From Drosophila pseudoobscura (taxonomy: Eukaryota; Arthropoda; Insecta; Diptera; Drosophilidae): a stretch of 64,000 nucleotides of DNA. The DNA lies in the NCBI RefSeq assembly GCF_009870125.1, contig NC_046679.1, forward strand, positions 9,362,001 through 9,426,000, read 5' to 3'. Positions 38,263 through 51,234 of this stretch are shown here, piece after piece; within the stretch, counting starts at the first letter, position 1; each line of letters begins with the position of its first letter. A program made the translations under genes and the position numbers. The notes below the pieces were generated by a model that worked only from the letters and a program-made list of their open reading frames with translations, was not told the DNA's origin and made no database searches.

Positions 38263-39673
38263 TCAATCACTTGCAACCATGCTCCTTTTGTCGTACGTAT
38301 GACACCACTCCAGGGCATACTCGTACCCCAAGAAGGTGGCCGCATTGAAGGGCACAGCCCTGGCGACCAGCATCCAGCTGCCGCGAAAGATGCTCCTCCA
38401 TCCGTAGGCTCTGTAGTTGACCTTTACACAGTGGAAGATGCCGCGGAATTTGTGATTCTCGTCGGCCTGCATCAGCGTCTTCACGACATCGAATGGAATG
38501 ACACACACCCAAGAGATAACCCCGGCCCAGGCGCCGGCCAATGTGGTGATCAACAGATTCACATTCGAGCCATCCGGATGGCTACGCCGCTTGCGCACAA
38601 AGTCTCGTGTGTCCAGATAATCAACGGCCTGACGGTAGGCCAGCATATAGATGCCATAGGGCAGGACATCGCTGCGGGAAACAGGGATAAGATGAGGCAT
38701 TTTCAGGGTACTTCTCGTACTAACCGACACATCATGGGAAGGAGACCCCGATAGAGGCCAGAGAGGCCATCTGTCTTGACAATCCGTTTGAATGTGCCAA
38801 AGGCTGTACGTCGCTGGCCATAAAGATAGTCATTATAGTCTGTTGAAACAGAAGGATTTATCAAACTCTTTCCGAATGGGAATGACTGAAGCACTCACAG
38901 CATTGCGTCTGCAGGCGGACTTTTATCAGCTCCATGGGACAGGCGATGAAGGACTGCACGAAACCGGCCACCGATCCGGCGAGGAACATGTTGTGGTACT
39001 CCAGCTGCTCCCGCTGGTAGTCGCTGTGGCACACCTTCCGCAGCTGCCGCAGGTGGTTGCCATAGATCCCGAACAGCAGCGAGTTGATGGCCCCCGTCGA
39101 GATGAATGGGAAGAACATGCCCCTGTAGAAACCGTTGATCTTTAAAAGGATTGCTGACCGGCCAGTCTCCTGCGTTCTGCCAAGTACTTACCCCATTGTT
39201 GCGTCTGTAGATCTGATGGACAGCCGTCTGGACGGAGGAATTGGATGCCTGCTGCCATACCTTGATCGTGTCGAGCGGATGGGCCACCACCACGCCGCAG
39301 GCACCTATGTTATGCGGATGAGATCAAACGGATGGCCGTACATAGATTAAATGTTAATTAAAATTCCCATCATGCCGCATGACCAGCGCACATGTAGCAT
39401 GTTGCATGTTGCTGCCTGCCAAAAAATTCGACCACCGCACACAGAAATAAGCCTCGCGGATCAGGGGCGCCGCACGTGAACTTGACCATGGCGCCCGTTG
39501 GCTGGTGCTCTCTCAACAAGTGGCACACATCTGGCTCACAGCCATTGCGTCATCCGTTGTGCATCTCCCAACTCTCCTCTCCCGACTCCTTGGATTTCCC
39601 TCATAGTTGCTGCTTCAATTTACTTACCTCCAAAGCATCCGGCCACGAAATCACAATAGTTTTCCCACTTCAT
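38263..39673 (-). CDS. CG5646: mitochondrial carrier family (SLC25A45/48-like) protein
   Basis: Five exons in transcript order, 39673-39628, 39304-39192, 39139-38899, 38839-38725 and 38671-38263, give 307 residues, the standard length for this family. Three Solcar repeats are seen, with signatures HPLDTIKV (residues 24-31), CPMELIKV (Glu in place of the first Asp, 120-127) and IPFDVVKT (230-237). Each repeat supplies two membrane helices of a six-helix inner-membrane antiporter with a central substrate site. The order and the HPLDTIKVWQQ start fit the SLC25A45/47/48 branch, which is linked to carnitine or amino-acid-like substrates; the substrate of the fly protein is not known to me. The symbol is assigned from remembered gene order between wdb and Klp98A and should be checked. 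The ATG at 39673 opens a 46-base first coding exon. Confidence 0.9.
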
Positions 39674-40250
39674 CAAGGATGATGGCCAGGAGTTGGTGGA
39701 AACTTTGAAAATTGATTTTTCTCGCTTTGCGTTTGACGGCACTGCACTTTTGCAACGGCAGCGACCAACTGCATTCGCTAGCTTTTGTTTCGATGTTGCA
39801 AAAGCTCAAAAGCTTAAAAACTACATAAAAGCGACCAGAAGGAGCCACCTATTGGTCAAGTGTTTGCAATGTGTCAATCAAAGCTTAAGTTTAGTGGAAA
39901 TAAAGATTGACTTATACTATATTCTAAAAGGAAATTCAATCTATAAGTTATGGTTTTTGGTATTTTGCTAGAATAAGCGAGGGCTATCTTTTGTTAGCTT
40001 TGGATAACACAGGCTTAAATAACGGTTATACAACTTTAGATGGATCTTTCAATGACCCAATGAAATTGTTTAGCTGTACAAATTGCCCATAATCGAACGG
40101 ACACAAACGACTATACCCTTTCGACTCTACAAATGCAGGGTATAAAAAGCTTTCAGGCCCAAATACAAAAGCTGACCGCCACACAACCATCTCATTTCAT
40201 CCCATCTCTTGTAAAGTTTTCAAAATAAAACGAAATAAATTGTTATATTT
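39674..40250. other. promoter region of the carrier gene and gap to the end of wdb
   Basis: The first 150 bases should hold the minus-strand 5' UTR and promoter of the carrier gene. No TATA box at a sensible distance and no exact Motif 1 are seen. An inverted pair TATACCCT (40112-40119) and AGGGTATA (40137-40144) marks a small potential hairpin. Confidence 0.5.
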
Positions 40251-40260
40251 TTTATTTATT
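40251..40260 (-). terminator. distal poly(A) signals, probably of wdb
   Basis: Two overlapping minus-strand AATAAA hexamers (40251-40256 and 40255-40260) lie at the downstream edge of the gene-free stretch after wdb. Confidence 0.4.
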
Positions 40261-42603
40261 AATTTTTTTATTGTTGATTGATCTCTTTGCTTCTTTTCGC
40301 GCCGCTTTCATGTCCATCCTCATGCATTTTGCTTGTGTGTTTTTCTCATGTTATATTTTAATTTTTGTTTTGTTTTTTTTTTCATTTATTCCTTTTATTT
40401 TTTGGTTAATTCTGCTTGCAGCTAAATATTTGTTTTTTGCAATTTTTTTTTTTGTTTTGTTTTACTTTTATGCTGCTCTTCTGCTGCGCATTTATTTGCC
40501 CTTAGGTTTTTGCTTCTTCATTCGCGTTCATTTCATTCTGTTTCTGGAGTCTCGAAAGCAAATCATCAACTAAAAAACCTTTGTGTGTTTCTTCGAATGC
40601 TTCGAATGTATATATACTTTTGTTTAAATATATATTTATGTATATATACCTACATATATATATGTATATATATATTTATTCCCATTTATTTTCTCATATC
40701 TTGTTTCGTGTGTGTAATTATAATTTACTCTTTATATTTACTCTCAGCATAAGATTTTGTTTAGTTGTGTGATTGAGTGATTGATTGTGTACCTGTATGA
40801 GTGAGTGTATGTATGTGTGTGTGAGTGTGTCTGTGTGTGTGTGTGTAGTACAGTGTGCCTTCAATCCATGAAAACATATCGAAATATCCTCGCACAACAC
40901 TGTCCTGCAGAACAGAACTAAAAGATTAATAATAATAGCATGTGTCCTCATATTCATTCATCATATAAGATAGGTTTTCATTTCTTTTATACAAGTCTAG
41001 AACATAAGAAAATACGTACATAATTCACATATATTTTTCCATTTTTCCATTATCCCTTATGCTCTTCCATCATCATCATCATCATCATCCACTTATCCGA
41101 TTTGTTAGTATCCATAGTATTTTGTTTTTAAATTGTTTTTAAGCGCTTTAACTATCTTTTTTGCTCTTATTGTGGTTTGGGGTTTTTTCTTCTTTAAGTT
41201 ATTTTTTATTTAATTTTTTTGTTTACCTTTTGCAACGTTGTTAATGCGACTTTATTCTTTTAGTACACTTCTTTAGTACAGGGTTTTTGTTGTTGTCTCT
41301 AAAAGTACTTAACGAGTTTTGCTTTTGCATTTTTTTTGCTTATACCATCATCATGATCTGTCATCATCATCATCTGTCCGATCCTAAGCATAGCTACATA
41401 CTGGCTACTACATTTTAACATGCTCGATTTATAGTTTATACATAGTACATATAAATACAATAATAGAAACTATAGTTAAGTTTACCATACAAGTTATTGA
41501 AAGCAGATACAGATACAGATACAGATACTAAACCGATTGATTAACTCAGGGTGCAACGGAAAACGACGATCACAAGAATACAAACGCAAATACGGAACGC
41601 AAATCATTACACGAAGGGACACTTATGCTCGACTTTAACGAGTACAGTTCTATATCCGTTTTTCATTTCAACATTTGTTTTTTACATTTCATCATTCTCT
41701 ATATAATAATGCTGCGTTTTTGTTTTTTTCTCTGATTGGCATCCTATGTGAGCTTCTTCAAACATTAACTAGAGATGGTTGGGCCATGCCATGGTGTATG
41801 GAGACGGGGGGGTGGTGGTGCCTGGTGTCTGGGTGTTTTATGGTTTGGGAATTACGCGATATTGCTGTGTGGACTCTCCCTGTGGTCCTGTTCTTGGTTT
41901 TTGGTTTTGTTTCTGTGTGTTCCGTCTTTAAAGGCAGTTAAGACCTAACTTCAGTGTCTATTGCTTATCAATGGCTATCCTTGGGCTTTCGCTCTTTAGC
42001 TTTCGGTTTTAATTTCGTTTAATTACACGCTAATATAAAGATGCAAAACTTTCTTACACACGTTGCTTAGTATTTAGGCCGTATGGGTTCTTCCCTCAAT
42101 TTCCTCTCTTTCTCCTGCCGCTGCGACGACCCTTTATACGATTCGGTTTACCCCTCACTCTGCTATCTGCTGCTTCCATATTCTCATTCACGTTTTACAA
42201 ACATATTTTTTCATAATAATAACGCTAACGCTGTATGTTTTCATTTAGGTTTTTCTTAGTTGTTGCATTATATTATATGGTGTATATTAACTCACGATTC
42301 ACAGACACAATTATCTTTAATATTATATGAACTTTAGGCAATTACGAGATACATGCCATTCCTCTTTAGTAGAACTTGCATCTCATCTGCGCCTCCTCCT
42401 GTCTCTCCTAGTTCTCTTCCCTCCCTCCTTCCTTCCTTCCTTCCTATATGTACTATAATGCATGCTTCTATACTTTGCAATGGGCGTGAGAGTTGAATGA
42501 ACAAACATACATTATGTATAGTATATTTTCCTTTTTTTTTGTTAATATATAAATTTTATATATTTTTTATTTCAGTAATATATGAGTGAGTGCGCCTAAG
42601 TGA

Positions 42604-42624
42604 GTGTGTGTGTGTGTGTGTGTG
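42604..42624. repeat. GT dinucleotide microsatellite
   Basis: A near-perfect GT tract in the presumed wdb 3' UTR. Confidence 0.93.
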
Positions 42625-43760
42625 TTCGAGAGGCCGGGGAAAGCAGTCCATTGGTTGTCCATCCCCCCACAGTTGTTGTTTTCCACCTTGGCTAGATTTA
42701 TTTACAAATGAAATTATTCTTGTTTAGAAAATCGAATGACAATTGTGCGCATTTCCACGAAGAAAATTGAAACGAAAGGACTTTCCCGAAGCTGAAGCTG
42801 AAACTGGACCGCTTTCCACAGAGAAACGTCTTGTGTGTGTGTGTGGGTGTCTAGGATGGATATAGGATATATGTAGATATCGCGTTTAGTAGATGACAGT
42901 TGACAATTTCCATAACCGTGTGGCTCTTCTATATAGACTAACATTTGCTTGGTTGTTTTTTACAATTCATAATATTTTCCCTCCCTTACGTACATCTCTA
43001 TATAGATCCATCGATTATGGGGGGGGATATATATATAATTCTGTACTTAATCGTATGCATAGATTTTCCGCCAGCTGCTCTTCCTAAAACAACGTACTAA
43101 AAGCTGGGGCTTTCAAATGATTGGAATTTTCTGTATGTTCGAGAGAAGTCTTCACGGAGTGGCTATGTGTTTGTGTTTTTGTGTGTGTGTGTGTGTGTGT
43201 GTGCAACACTTAAAGCTAAGTAACAAAGTTTCGTTTGCATGGATGCTGCATTTTATATACAATTCAGGGACTAAGACACGCCGTTCGTTCGTTCGTTCGA
43301 TCTATGGAAAGCTGTGTGTTGGGAAATCAGGAAAATCAATCATCAGAGCAGCGCAGCTTTCAACTATTTTACACACAGTGAACATTTAGGTGATATATAT
43401 ATATATTTTAGTAAGTGTTTTCTGGGGTAGGGTTCGGTTCGGTATGGGATGGGATGGCGCTGATCTATATGCTAGGGTAGGGGTTAGGGTCTTCTGGTTA
43501 GCAGTAGTATGTTTTAGTAGTTTAATAATAATTCAATGCTCTTTCATCTACTTCAACAATCAATCATCAATCAATCAATCAATCATAGTTATAGTTATAG
43601 TTATCGGCTCTCTTCTGCTTTTTTTTCACTTACTAACATGATTTTTTCTCTTTATTCAACTTGGGTTTTCTTTTTCTTTTATGCTTAAACGTAATTAATA
43701 ATATTTTCTTTCTTTTGTTTTGTTTTGTTTTAATATATATATATTTATATGTGTCTGTGG

Positions 43761-43846
43761 GGGTGTGTTTGTGTGTCTGTGTGTGTGTGTGTGCGCGGGT
43801 GTTTTTGTGTGGTGTGGGTGTGAGTGTGTGTGTGTGTGTATGTGTC
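43761..43846. repeat. compound GT-rich repeat
   Basis: Several GTGTGT runs broken by single substitutions over about 85 bases, in the presumed wdb 3' UTR. Confidence 0.85.
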
Positions 43847-44222
43847 GTTCGTTTAGGTGTAAGATATATTATTTATATAGATTTCCATTGATGCCGCACT
43901 CGACGAAGCTTCGGCTTTCTAAACATAACACACACACAGACAGGGCTATCGCTTTCACTTCCGTTTCCGCTTTCCACTCCTTTCCATCCTTCTGCCTCTC
44001 AACAGCCGCTCAAGCATCCTCCTTCGCCTCCTCCTCCTCCTCCGCTGATGTCCGCTTGGTTGGTGTCTTCGTCAATCGAGTATACATTTTTTTTTAGTGT
44101 TTAGTTTCATATTTTCTTGTGTTTAAAGTTTAGCATATGTATGTGTTTTTGTTTTTAGTATAACTATTTATCGCCTCTCTTTCCTTCCTTCCTTCCTTCC
44201 TGCCTCCCTCCCTCTCTTTCTC

Positions 44223-44243
44223 TGTCTGTCTGTCTGTCTGTCT
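44223..44243. repeat. CTGT tetranucleotide microsatellite
   Basis: Five tandem CTGT units, preceded at about 44180-44200 by a CTTC tract. Confidence 0.93.
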
Positions 44244-44379
44244 CTTACGTGTGGGATGTGGAACGACAGAGATGCCTTTACGTGTTAGCCGACGGACTGC
44301 GCTCTACGGCTCTCGTTTCTTTATTGTTAGTTTTGTTTTTTTCGGGCGCATGCCTTGCGTTCGCTTGTGCTTTGCCCGC

Positions 44380-46398
44380 TTAGTTATCCGCCTTATCCTG
44401 TTTGATTTTTGCATTTGTGGTCGCAGGATTATTGTCGCCGCCGGCGCCGCCGCTGGACAGACTGCCGCTGCTGCTGCTATTCGACTGCTGCTGCTGCTGA
44501 TGAGAGTTAATGGCGGCTGTGCTGATGGATGGTGGCTGCAGTTGGGAGGACGTGGACGCCGCCGCGTTGGATGATGATGCGCTGTTCGATGCATTCGCAG
44601 CTGCGCTGCCGCCTGCGGTGCGCCCATTGGAACGATTCGATTCGAGTTCGTGCAGCTTCTTCCACAGCTCCTCGCGATCGCGTTCACGTTTCTTTTCCCT
44701 GCGCACAAACAATTACAAGTATTATTAATATATATATATCCAACGAGAGGGACTTGGTCATACTTTTGCCTCTCCGCCTTGTAGCTGGAGGTGAGCTCAT
44801 CGAACAGCTTTGAATTCATTTCCATGAATGTTTTCAATACGTTATAGACGAGCGCCACGATGGTCTGGTTCCAGTGCTCCTTGCTGATGCGGTATAGGGC
44901 CGGGAACATGATCGGCATGATCACCGCATTGTTCTCCTCAATCAGCGACATGGCATACTCATTGTTCCACAGATATAGAGCGCGTTCAGCCACCTGCAAA
45001 TCAAAATACGTTCAGTCTACGCTCAATTTCGGGTTGTCCTGTCGCGTACCTGAAAGTGTGGACTCGAGACACATTTGGCAATCTGCCGGAAGAGCGGCTC
45101 CTGGATCTTGACAAACTGCGGCGGATCGATCACATCAAGTATCTCCTCGATTTCGCCCAAGAACATGACCTCCTTTTGGGAACACGTCTTTGGCCAGAAC
45201 TTGAGCAGGCCCCGCACCACCGGCTCGGTAAGGAATGGATCCTTCTCTAGGAATTGTACAATACAATATGCCAGCTGTGCATGATATAGAGACAGGCATT
45301 TGACTTTGTGCAGCGGCAACAGGACCTTGACCAAAAACTGTTTATGCTCGGCCTTCAGTGGCAAGGCAAAGCCATTGATGATGCTGCATATCAGAGGATT
45401 ACCATTAGTAAGGGAGCAGGGAAGGAATCAACGACTTTTCGAACGCACCTGCCGAGTATTTCCAAGAGCTCGCCCACACCATTGAAATGCTCCGTCTCGT
45501 AGATGAATCGCAAGAATATGTTATTGATTTGTTTTCGTATAAAAGCGCGTAAACCTAAGAACTTTCCGTAGATGCGATGCAACACCGTCTTGAGAAAGTC
45601 ACGCTCGCGTGGATCTTCAGAGTCGAACAGTTCCAAGAGCTGTCAAATAGAAGAGGTCGTGTTATAGGAAAGATCTTGAAGGAGACGAAGAGCTGTGCGC
45701 ACCTGCAAGACAAACTTCTGATCGATCACCCGCTTGCCAATGGTTGCTTGGAAATCCTGCGATTCGAGGAAGCGCAAGAACACCTCATACACCAGCTGTA
45801 GGTGTGGCCACGAGGCCTCCAATGTTGGATCATCCTCCTCCGGGTCAAAATCTGGATTCTCGCTGGGCGGCAGTGTGCGAAATAAGTTGCAAGAAATCTG
45901 TGTACAAAAATGTTTGATTTAATATGATATTTCCTTAGAAAAGATTAGTTCCCGCCCGATTGGCTGTACCATGCGTATTATTTCCGGATAAACGGGTTCC
46001 GTGAGCACACCGCGCCCGTGCGTTATATAGGTGGATAGATCATTGAGTGCCGCCCGCTTGATTTCCTTGCCCTTGAGGTCCGTCACGGGATCCATAAAGT
46101 CAAATGATACGCAACACTGACGCAACTTTCGTATAAACAGCTCCTCCTGTTCGAGGCTGGAGCAATCGGCTATCGGAAACACAAAACAAACGAAAAGGCA
46201 GGGAATTATTATTAAGCAGGACATCCTTCGGGATCAGGGATCAGGGAGTAGCGTACCTTTCAACGGCGGCAATTGCTGCAACTCAACATCCTGTGAATTT
46301 CTGTAGCGCGAGGAACCTTGACTCTTTTTGCCCTTCTTTTTGAGTGAACGTTTGGCGAACGGGTCGATTCGATCCACAAACGTGCCCCCCGATGACAT
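44380..46398 (-). CDS. wdb: widerborst, PP2A regulatory subunit B' (B56 family)
   Basis: Seven coding exons in transcript order, 46398-46257, 46169-45970, 45897-45703, 45639-45449, 45383-45050, 44993-44764 and 44698-44380, give 536 residues. The ATG at 46398 has AAG before it and starts [25 protein letters not shown]. The conserved B56 HEAT-like core follows (about residues 60-450), with family landmarks such as [32 protein letters not shown] and [21 protein letters not shown]. The tail has a charged helix ([14 protein letters not shown]) and a Ser/Ala/Asn/Gln-rich end. B56 subunits bind the PP2A A/C core and recruit substrates through LxxIxE motifs; fly wdb acts in planar polarity, apoptosis, circadian timing and Akt signalling. 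Upstream of the ATG the frame stays open, treated as a separate entry. Confidence 0.95.
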
Positions 46399-47044
46399 CT
46401 TTTCAGATTTGGGTTCGTTTGAATCGATGGCGGTGGTGGTGGTCTCCGTGGCTGTCTGTGTGGTATTCAGCTTGCCGGCTTTATGTCGAACGTTTGCCAC
46501 TGAAAATTGCTGATGATCGGCTGCACCACCCGCTGCACCTGACCCACCTGCACTCCCAGGTGCTGCTCCTGCCCCTGCTCCTGCTCCTGCTCCTCCTTCC
46601 CCCTCGTCGCCGTCGCCGTCTTCGCCTTCGAAATCGCTTGTTAGGATCTCGACTGGCCGTTTGTTTCGCGATTTGCGTAGCCAACCGAAAATTTTATGTG
46701 TTATGTTGGCGACTTTTGCAGTAGAGTTTGGCGTCTTGCAGTTGTTTCCTCGACCCTTGGTTAAGCTGCTGCTGCCGCTGCCGGTTGCGGTGCCGCCTAT
46801 GCAGAGCTCCTCCTGCTCGGCTGCTGCTGCTGCTGTCCTGCTGCTCCTTTGCTGCTCCTCCAATGGCAACAAATGCTGATGGGATGGCGGATGCTTCTCT
46901 CTGTTCTGTATGCCCTGCTGTAGCTGCTGCTGCTGCTGTTGTTGCGCCTGTTGCTGTTGCAGTTGTTGCTGCTTCTGTTGCTGGGTGATGTTGATGGCGG
47001 TGTTGAAACGGTAGCGACTTATCTTGGCATCTATCAACGAGCGT
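46399..47044 (-). other. wdb 5' leader with long in-frame, AUG-less open frame
   Basis: A likely splice acceptor (CCCCCCAG) puts the exon's 5' end at 47044. From there the wdb frame is open for 215 codons to the annotated ATG without any ATG; a TTG near-cognate codon lies at 47037-47035. The conceptual product has a Gln run, a Ser/Ala region, the ordered-looking stretch HKIFGWLRKSRNKRPVEIL, then an acidic Gly/Ala segment. Either this is 5' UTR kept open by repeat composition, or it encodes an N-terminal extension made from a non-AUG start or an unseen upstream exon. Confidence 0.5.
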
Positions 47045-47178
47045 CTGGGGGGAACATCAAGTGTGTTGTCTGCTTTTTTTTTGCTTTAAATTCGTTACAG
47101 TTGTATTTACACTGCCAGAAAACATGAGAATACATTCATTAGCTTCTCCCCTTGAAAACGTTTTAGAATCGCACTCAC

Positions 47179-47497
47179 CTGTTTCTAGATTTACGTTCTG
47201 TTTGCTGCCACTTCTGCTGCTGTCTGCTGCTGCTTTCAGGTTCTTTGTTGCTGGAGGGATTGTTGCACTGTTGCGCCTTCTCTTGTGGTTAATACTCTCG
47301 CGTCTCGGCTTAGCTTCTAGGTTTTGCTGCTTCTGCTTCTGCTTCTGCTCCTGAATGGCACATCGATTAATGGTTTGAATCCTTCACATATTCCTCTGTC
47401 TCTCTCTCTCTGCGGACTCTGGCCTTTTGCGCTCTTGGCTCTTGCTGCTGCTTGGTTATATTTTATGTGTCTTCCTTTTGATTTGGCATCACATGCA
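47179..47497 (-). other. candidate non-coding 5' exon of wdb
   Basis: On the minus strand the block is bounded by a good acceptor (CCATTTGCAG before 47497) and a near-perfect donor (CAG|GTGAGTGC after 47179). It would splice to the acceptor at 47044. It contains a short upstream ORF of 18 codons including the stop (47363-47310). Read in the wdb frame it is open over its last part but has no ATG. Existence as an exon is inferred from the splice sites only. Confidence 0.4.
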
Positions 47498-48369
47498 CTG
47501 CAAATGGAAATACAGTAAACGGAATTGACATTAAAAGGCTTGTCGGATAGATAGCTGGGAGGAGGGGCGGGGAAAACCCGAAAACCGAGGCAGAACTTTG
47601 ATAAAAAATATAAAATATATGAAGGTTATATCTAATCGTAGCTCTTTTTCATTACAGGTGTGTGTGTGCGTGTGATTTCTTTGTGCTGACAGATAAGAGA
47701 TAACTGATAGGCGGATAAGGGGCCAGGGGCCCCAAGAAGAGGGAAGCACCGCCCGACGGTGTGGGGTTGCCAGGCGAAGGCTTAGGCTTTTGAATGATTG
47801 ACTGATGACTGGCCAGAATCCTGACAATTAACATGCCCCCTCCTGAAACGGGGAAAAGTCTGCCTCCGAGCCGCACAATCCTTGCGGCTAATGGCTGAAG
47901 GAGCCGCTCAGTCCTTGCGGCAAATGGCAGCAGACGCCGCGGCGTTTAATTAAATTTACACATTCCATTTTGATTCCCATTTAGGATGCCTTTCCCCCGG
48001 TAAAGCCATTGACCGGAAACACTAGTTGGGGGCGGCAGCGGCTGTCTCTTCGCGAAGGAAATGTAAAGCGGAAATGAAGCCAGAAACGAAGGACGCACCA
48101 GGAGCACCAGGAGGTGGCTTCATTTGCATGAACTTCAATTTTCCAGCGCAGTGGAGGGGAGGGACACCCGGGAGGCACGCAAATTTGCGCACAAAAATGC
48201 AAGTCAAACACCTCGGATGCCATGCGAGCAGTCCATGGCCTGCAGTCGATTCCCAAGTGAAAAACATGTTAAACATGGCCCACACACACACACACGCACA
48301 CATACAGAGACAGGAACCACAAGGCGTATGAGTGACAAACAGGTAAATGCGATCAAACTTGGCCAACAG

Positions 48370-48400
<31 letters not shown>

Positions 48401-48402
48401 CT
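48370..48402. repeat. CTGC tetranucleotide microsatellite
   Basis: About eight tandem TGCC units. Confidence 0.95.
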
Positions 48403-48889
48403 GCCGCCGCTGATGCGTGGGCGCGTCGCTACATCGTGTGTTTGTGTGTGTTGGCCAACCGGAACTGGCTGGAGAGAGGGGGGGAAGAGAGAGAGTGGCA
48501 CACACAGAAAAAGTTTGCCCAGCTGCCTTTTTTCCATACAGCGTTAAGGGGCGAGTGCAGGGTATATCCACGCGAGGCGAGGGTTTGTTCGATTCCCCCC
48601 AAGGACCAGAACCTACCCCATAAATAACTTCTCCAGCTGCAAAATATAATGGCCTCTTGCGAGCTTTCTTTCATACTCGTTTCTAAAGCAAAGAGTGAAA
48701 TATCTGTAATTTCCTTTATTTCAATGATACATTCTTTCTTTCTCGTAGCGTTTCATATAATGATATTATCCACCCATCTGCCAAAAATCATCACAATCAG
48801 ACAATTTTTGAGGACTGTAAAATGTCAAAAATACCTGTGATTTCCACAATTTAAAAGACAATGCCTTTTTTTAGTGGAGCTATCATTAA

Positions 48890-49130
48890 AAAACAAAATT
48901 ACTATCTGCTCTATCTATTTTTTAAAAATCATTATAAACAAAGAATTATAAAACTCCAAAAAATTATATAATTTTTTTTAATTTTTGAAGATTATTTGAT
49001 ATTTATTTTTTAAATTTTTTTAAACTGTTAAAATTTTATTTTAATTTTTGTTTTTAAATTTAAAAACATTTTCTTAACATTTTTTTTTTATATTTTTAAA
49101 CACAAATATCTCGTTTTTTCAGTGAAAAAA
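48890..49130. repeat. AT-only low-complexity block
   Basis: About 240 bases almost wholly A and T, in alternating runs of T and A with AAATTTTTAAA-type words. No unit is conserved. Confidence 0.8.
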
Positions 49131-51234
49131 ATTCGTACTCTCAAAAATGGGTACAATAAAATATTGGGTAGTTGAAAGTCGAGCCCTGGGCCTCCCCCCG
49201 CCTTTGCGATTCACAATTTTCGCCATGCGATTGAATTGAATTTTCCACAGAATACATATACATACATTATGTACACATATACATATATGTATGTATATAT
49301 GTACATCGTACACCTCATCAGCTTGTTTACACAGAAAAGTTGTGTGGCCGTTGCTTTTCGCAGTGTCTTTGGTTTAATTTATCTGAATAACCTTCGCCGT
49401 GGGAGGTCGAGCCCCTCTCCAAAACAAAACAACAAACAGAGAACCCCATTGTGGCATTAAATATATCGGATAGATCGGGAGAGATAGCGTCCATTCCATT
49501 CATTTATTGCATGATATTTTATATAGGGGGCGGGGTGGGAGGAGGGTGTGCCCAGCCCCGAGACAAATGACCAACAACAGCATCGGCATCGGCATCGGCA
49601 TGGACATTGGCAGCGCGATGAATGGCTGGCCATTAGGCCTGGGAGTGGGGGGCCCCCCCTCTAATGGGAGGGGGTGTCTCTGTGTGTGTGTGTGTGTGTG
49701 ACCTTATGACATTATTTACTCAACAGCAAAAACAACAATAAAACATTGTAGTGAGGGCCAAAAAAGTTCATCATAGAAGAAACAAAAACCCAAGAGGAAA
49801 TGGCCGAATCGCTGGATACCCTTGAAGCACAAAATGTTCCATAAGCGAACGGATACACAAACAGAGAGAGATTCGGGATATTTAGCTAGGGAACCACCAA
49901 AAAGGGGGAAAAAACAGCTGTAACACGCAATCAGCTGTTTATACGAATTATTGCCATTCACATGTGAACGTTGGGGCAAAACACAGACCAATGCAACATT
50001 TCTTTGGCTTTTGCTGATTGAAAATCAAACACCTTTCAAAAACCGTAATACCCTGTGCCACAGGGTGCTCTCGGCACAGGGCGGCGCCTCTTGCAATTTA
50101 TAATGAGACAAGTTTTCGCCACTTTTTCACTCTCTTTCTGTATTCTCCTCTTCGCTTTTGTTTTGTTTTGTTTTGCTTTGTTTCGCTGTTGTTTTCGTGT
50201 TGGCATTTGTACGATTTTTCGCCGCTTAGAGTGGGCCACCACTCATCGTTTCGGCCAGGCCATCTAATGACTAAGCCACTCGCCTCGACCCTCGACCCTC
50301 GGTCGGTCGGTCGCCCACTCAAGCCGGGGGGAAATTCTATTCCATTTCCACACTTCATGCCACATGCCACAGGGTGCTACGATGTATTCCTGACGCATGT
50401 CCATTGCGTGTCTTCTTTCTTCCTTTTTTTTCAAGACAATCGATAAGCCACAAAACTATTTCGAGACTGGGAAATGCTACCAACGATTGTCGTCAATTGT
50501 CGCTTCGTTTCGGTTGAATGTCGGGCCAAAACCCTGACCTACACGTAACCCAATCTGCCCGTTGAAGACCACTTTTATTGGTCGTACTTTTTATTATTGA
50601 TTTATTGGTTTTTATTGGACCAAAGAACTCAAGCAATCGAAAGTTTTTTCCATATTTAGGCACAACTTTTGATGCATTTCGAGGAACATCTCAAAGAAAC
50701 CTTTTTACAATAAAGAAATATCTTCGAATGAGGTTCAATATATTTAGCATTTCATCTGTTAGTGATCTTTCCTCATTCAATCTTCATAGGGAACCCATTT
50801 TAATGTACGTCTTTCTTTATTGATTATTCCTTAAGTGTTCTGGCGGGACTGGCGTCAAGTGCAAATATTTAATGAATATGTTTCAATTGATATCTGAATA
50901 GATATTTGCTTCGACAGTTGCTGTTTGGTGTCAATTGAGAATCAACTATTTGCTATTTCCACTCAAACAAATATAAATATACCTACGTAGGTTGTATGGA
51001 AAGCTGAACGTATTTCTGTATCAATAAACGTGGAAAAAAAGACTAGAAAATAGGCAAAGGGAATGTATTCTTTTACGATTTGGAGGCTTCGTCTAAACCT
51101 AGCTGTCATCGCTTCCTTTAATCCCAGATTTGCTCCTCGAAAACCGACTCAAGCCAGTCGAAAAGAGTGTGCCCAGACCTCGTGAAAGCTCAAAACAACA
51201 TTCAGGCGTGTGCATGACTGGGCGTATTCCTGCA

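Larger units (their letters stand above)
40251..44379 (-). other. probable long 3' UTR of wdb
   Basis: Over 4.1 kb following the wdb stop no gene or convincing exon appears on either strand, and the next gene in the same direction starts at 39673. The minus strand offers AATAAA signals near 44320, 43651, 42697 and the overlapping pair at 40251-40260, so the transcript could end at several places. The stretch is rich in T runs and in GT, CTTC, CTGT, ATC, ATCA and GATACA microsatellites. Extent as transcribed sequence is inferred, not shown. Confidence 0.45.

Noticed and set aside
43390-44097. Open frames of Val/Cys repeats
   Set aside because: Translations of GT microsatellites in the presumed wdb 3' UTR.
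44699-44763. Read-through of wdb exon 6 into the intron ([15 protein letters not shown])
   Set aside because: A clean donor (AA|GTATG) and acceptor restore the known B56 sequence [16 protein letters not shown]; the read-through is intron.
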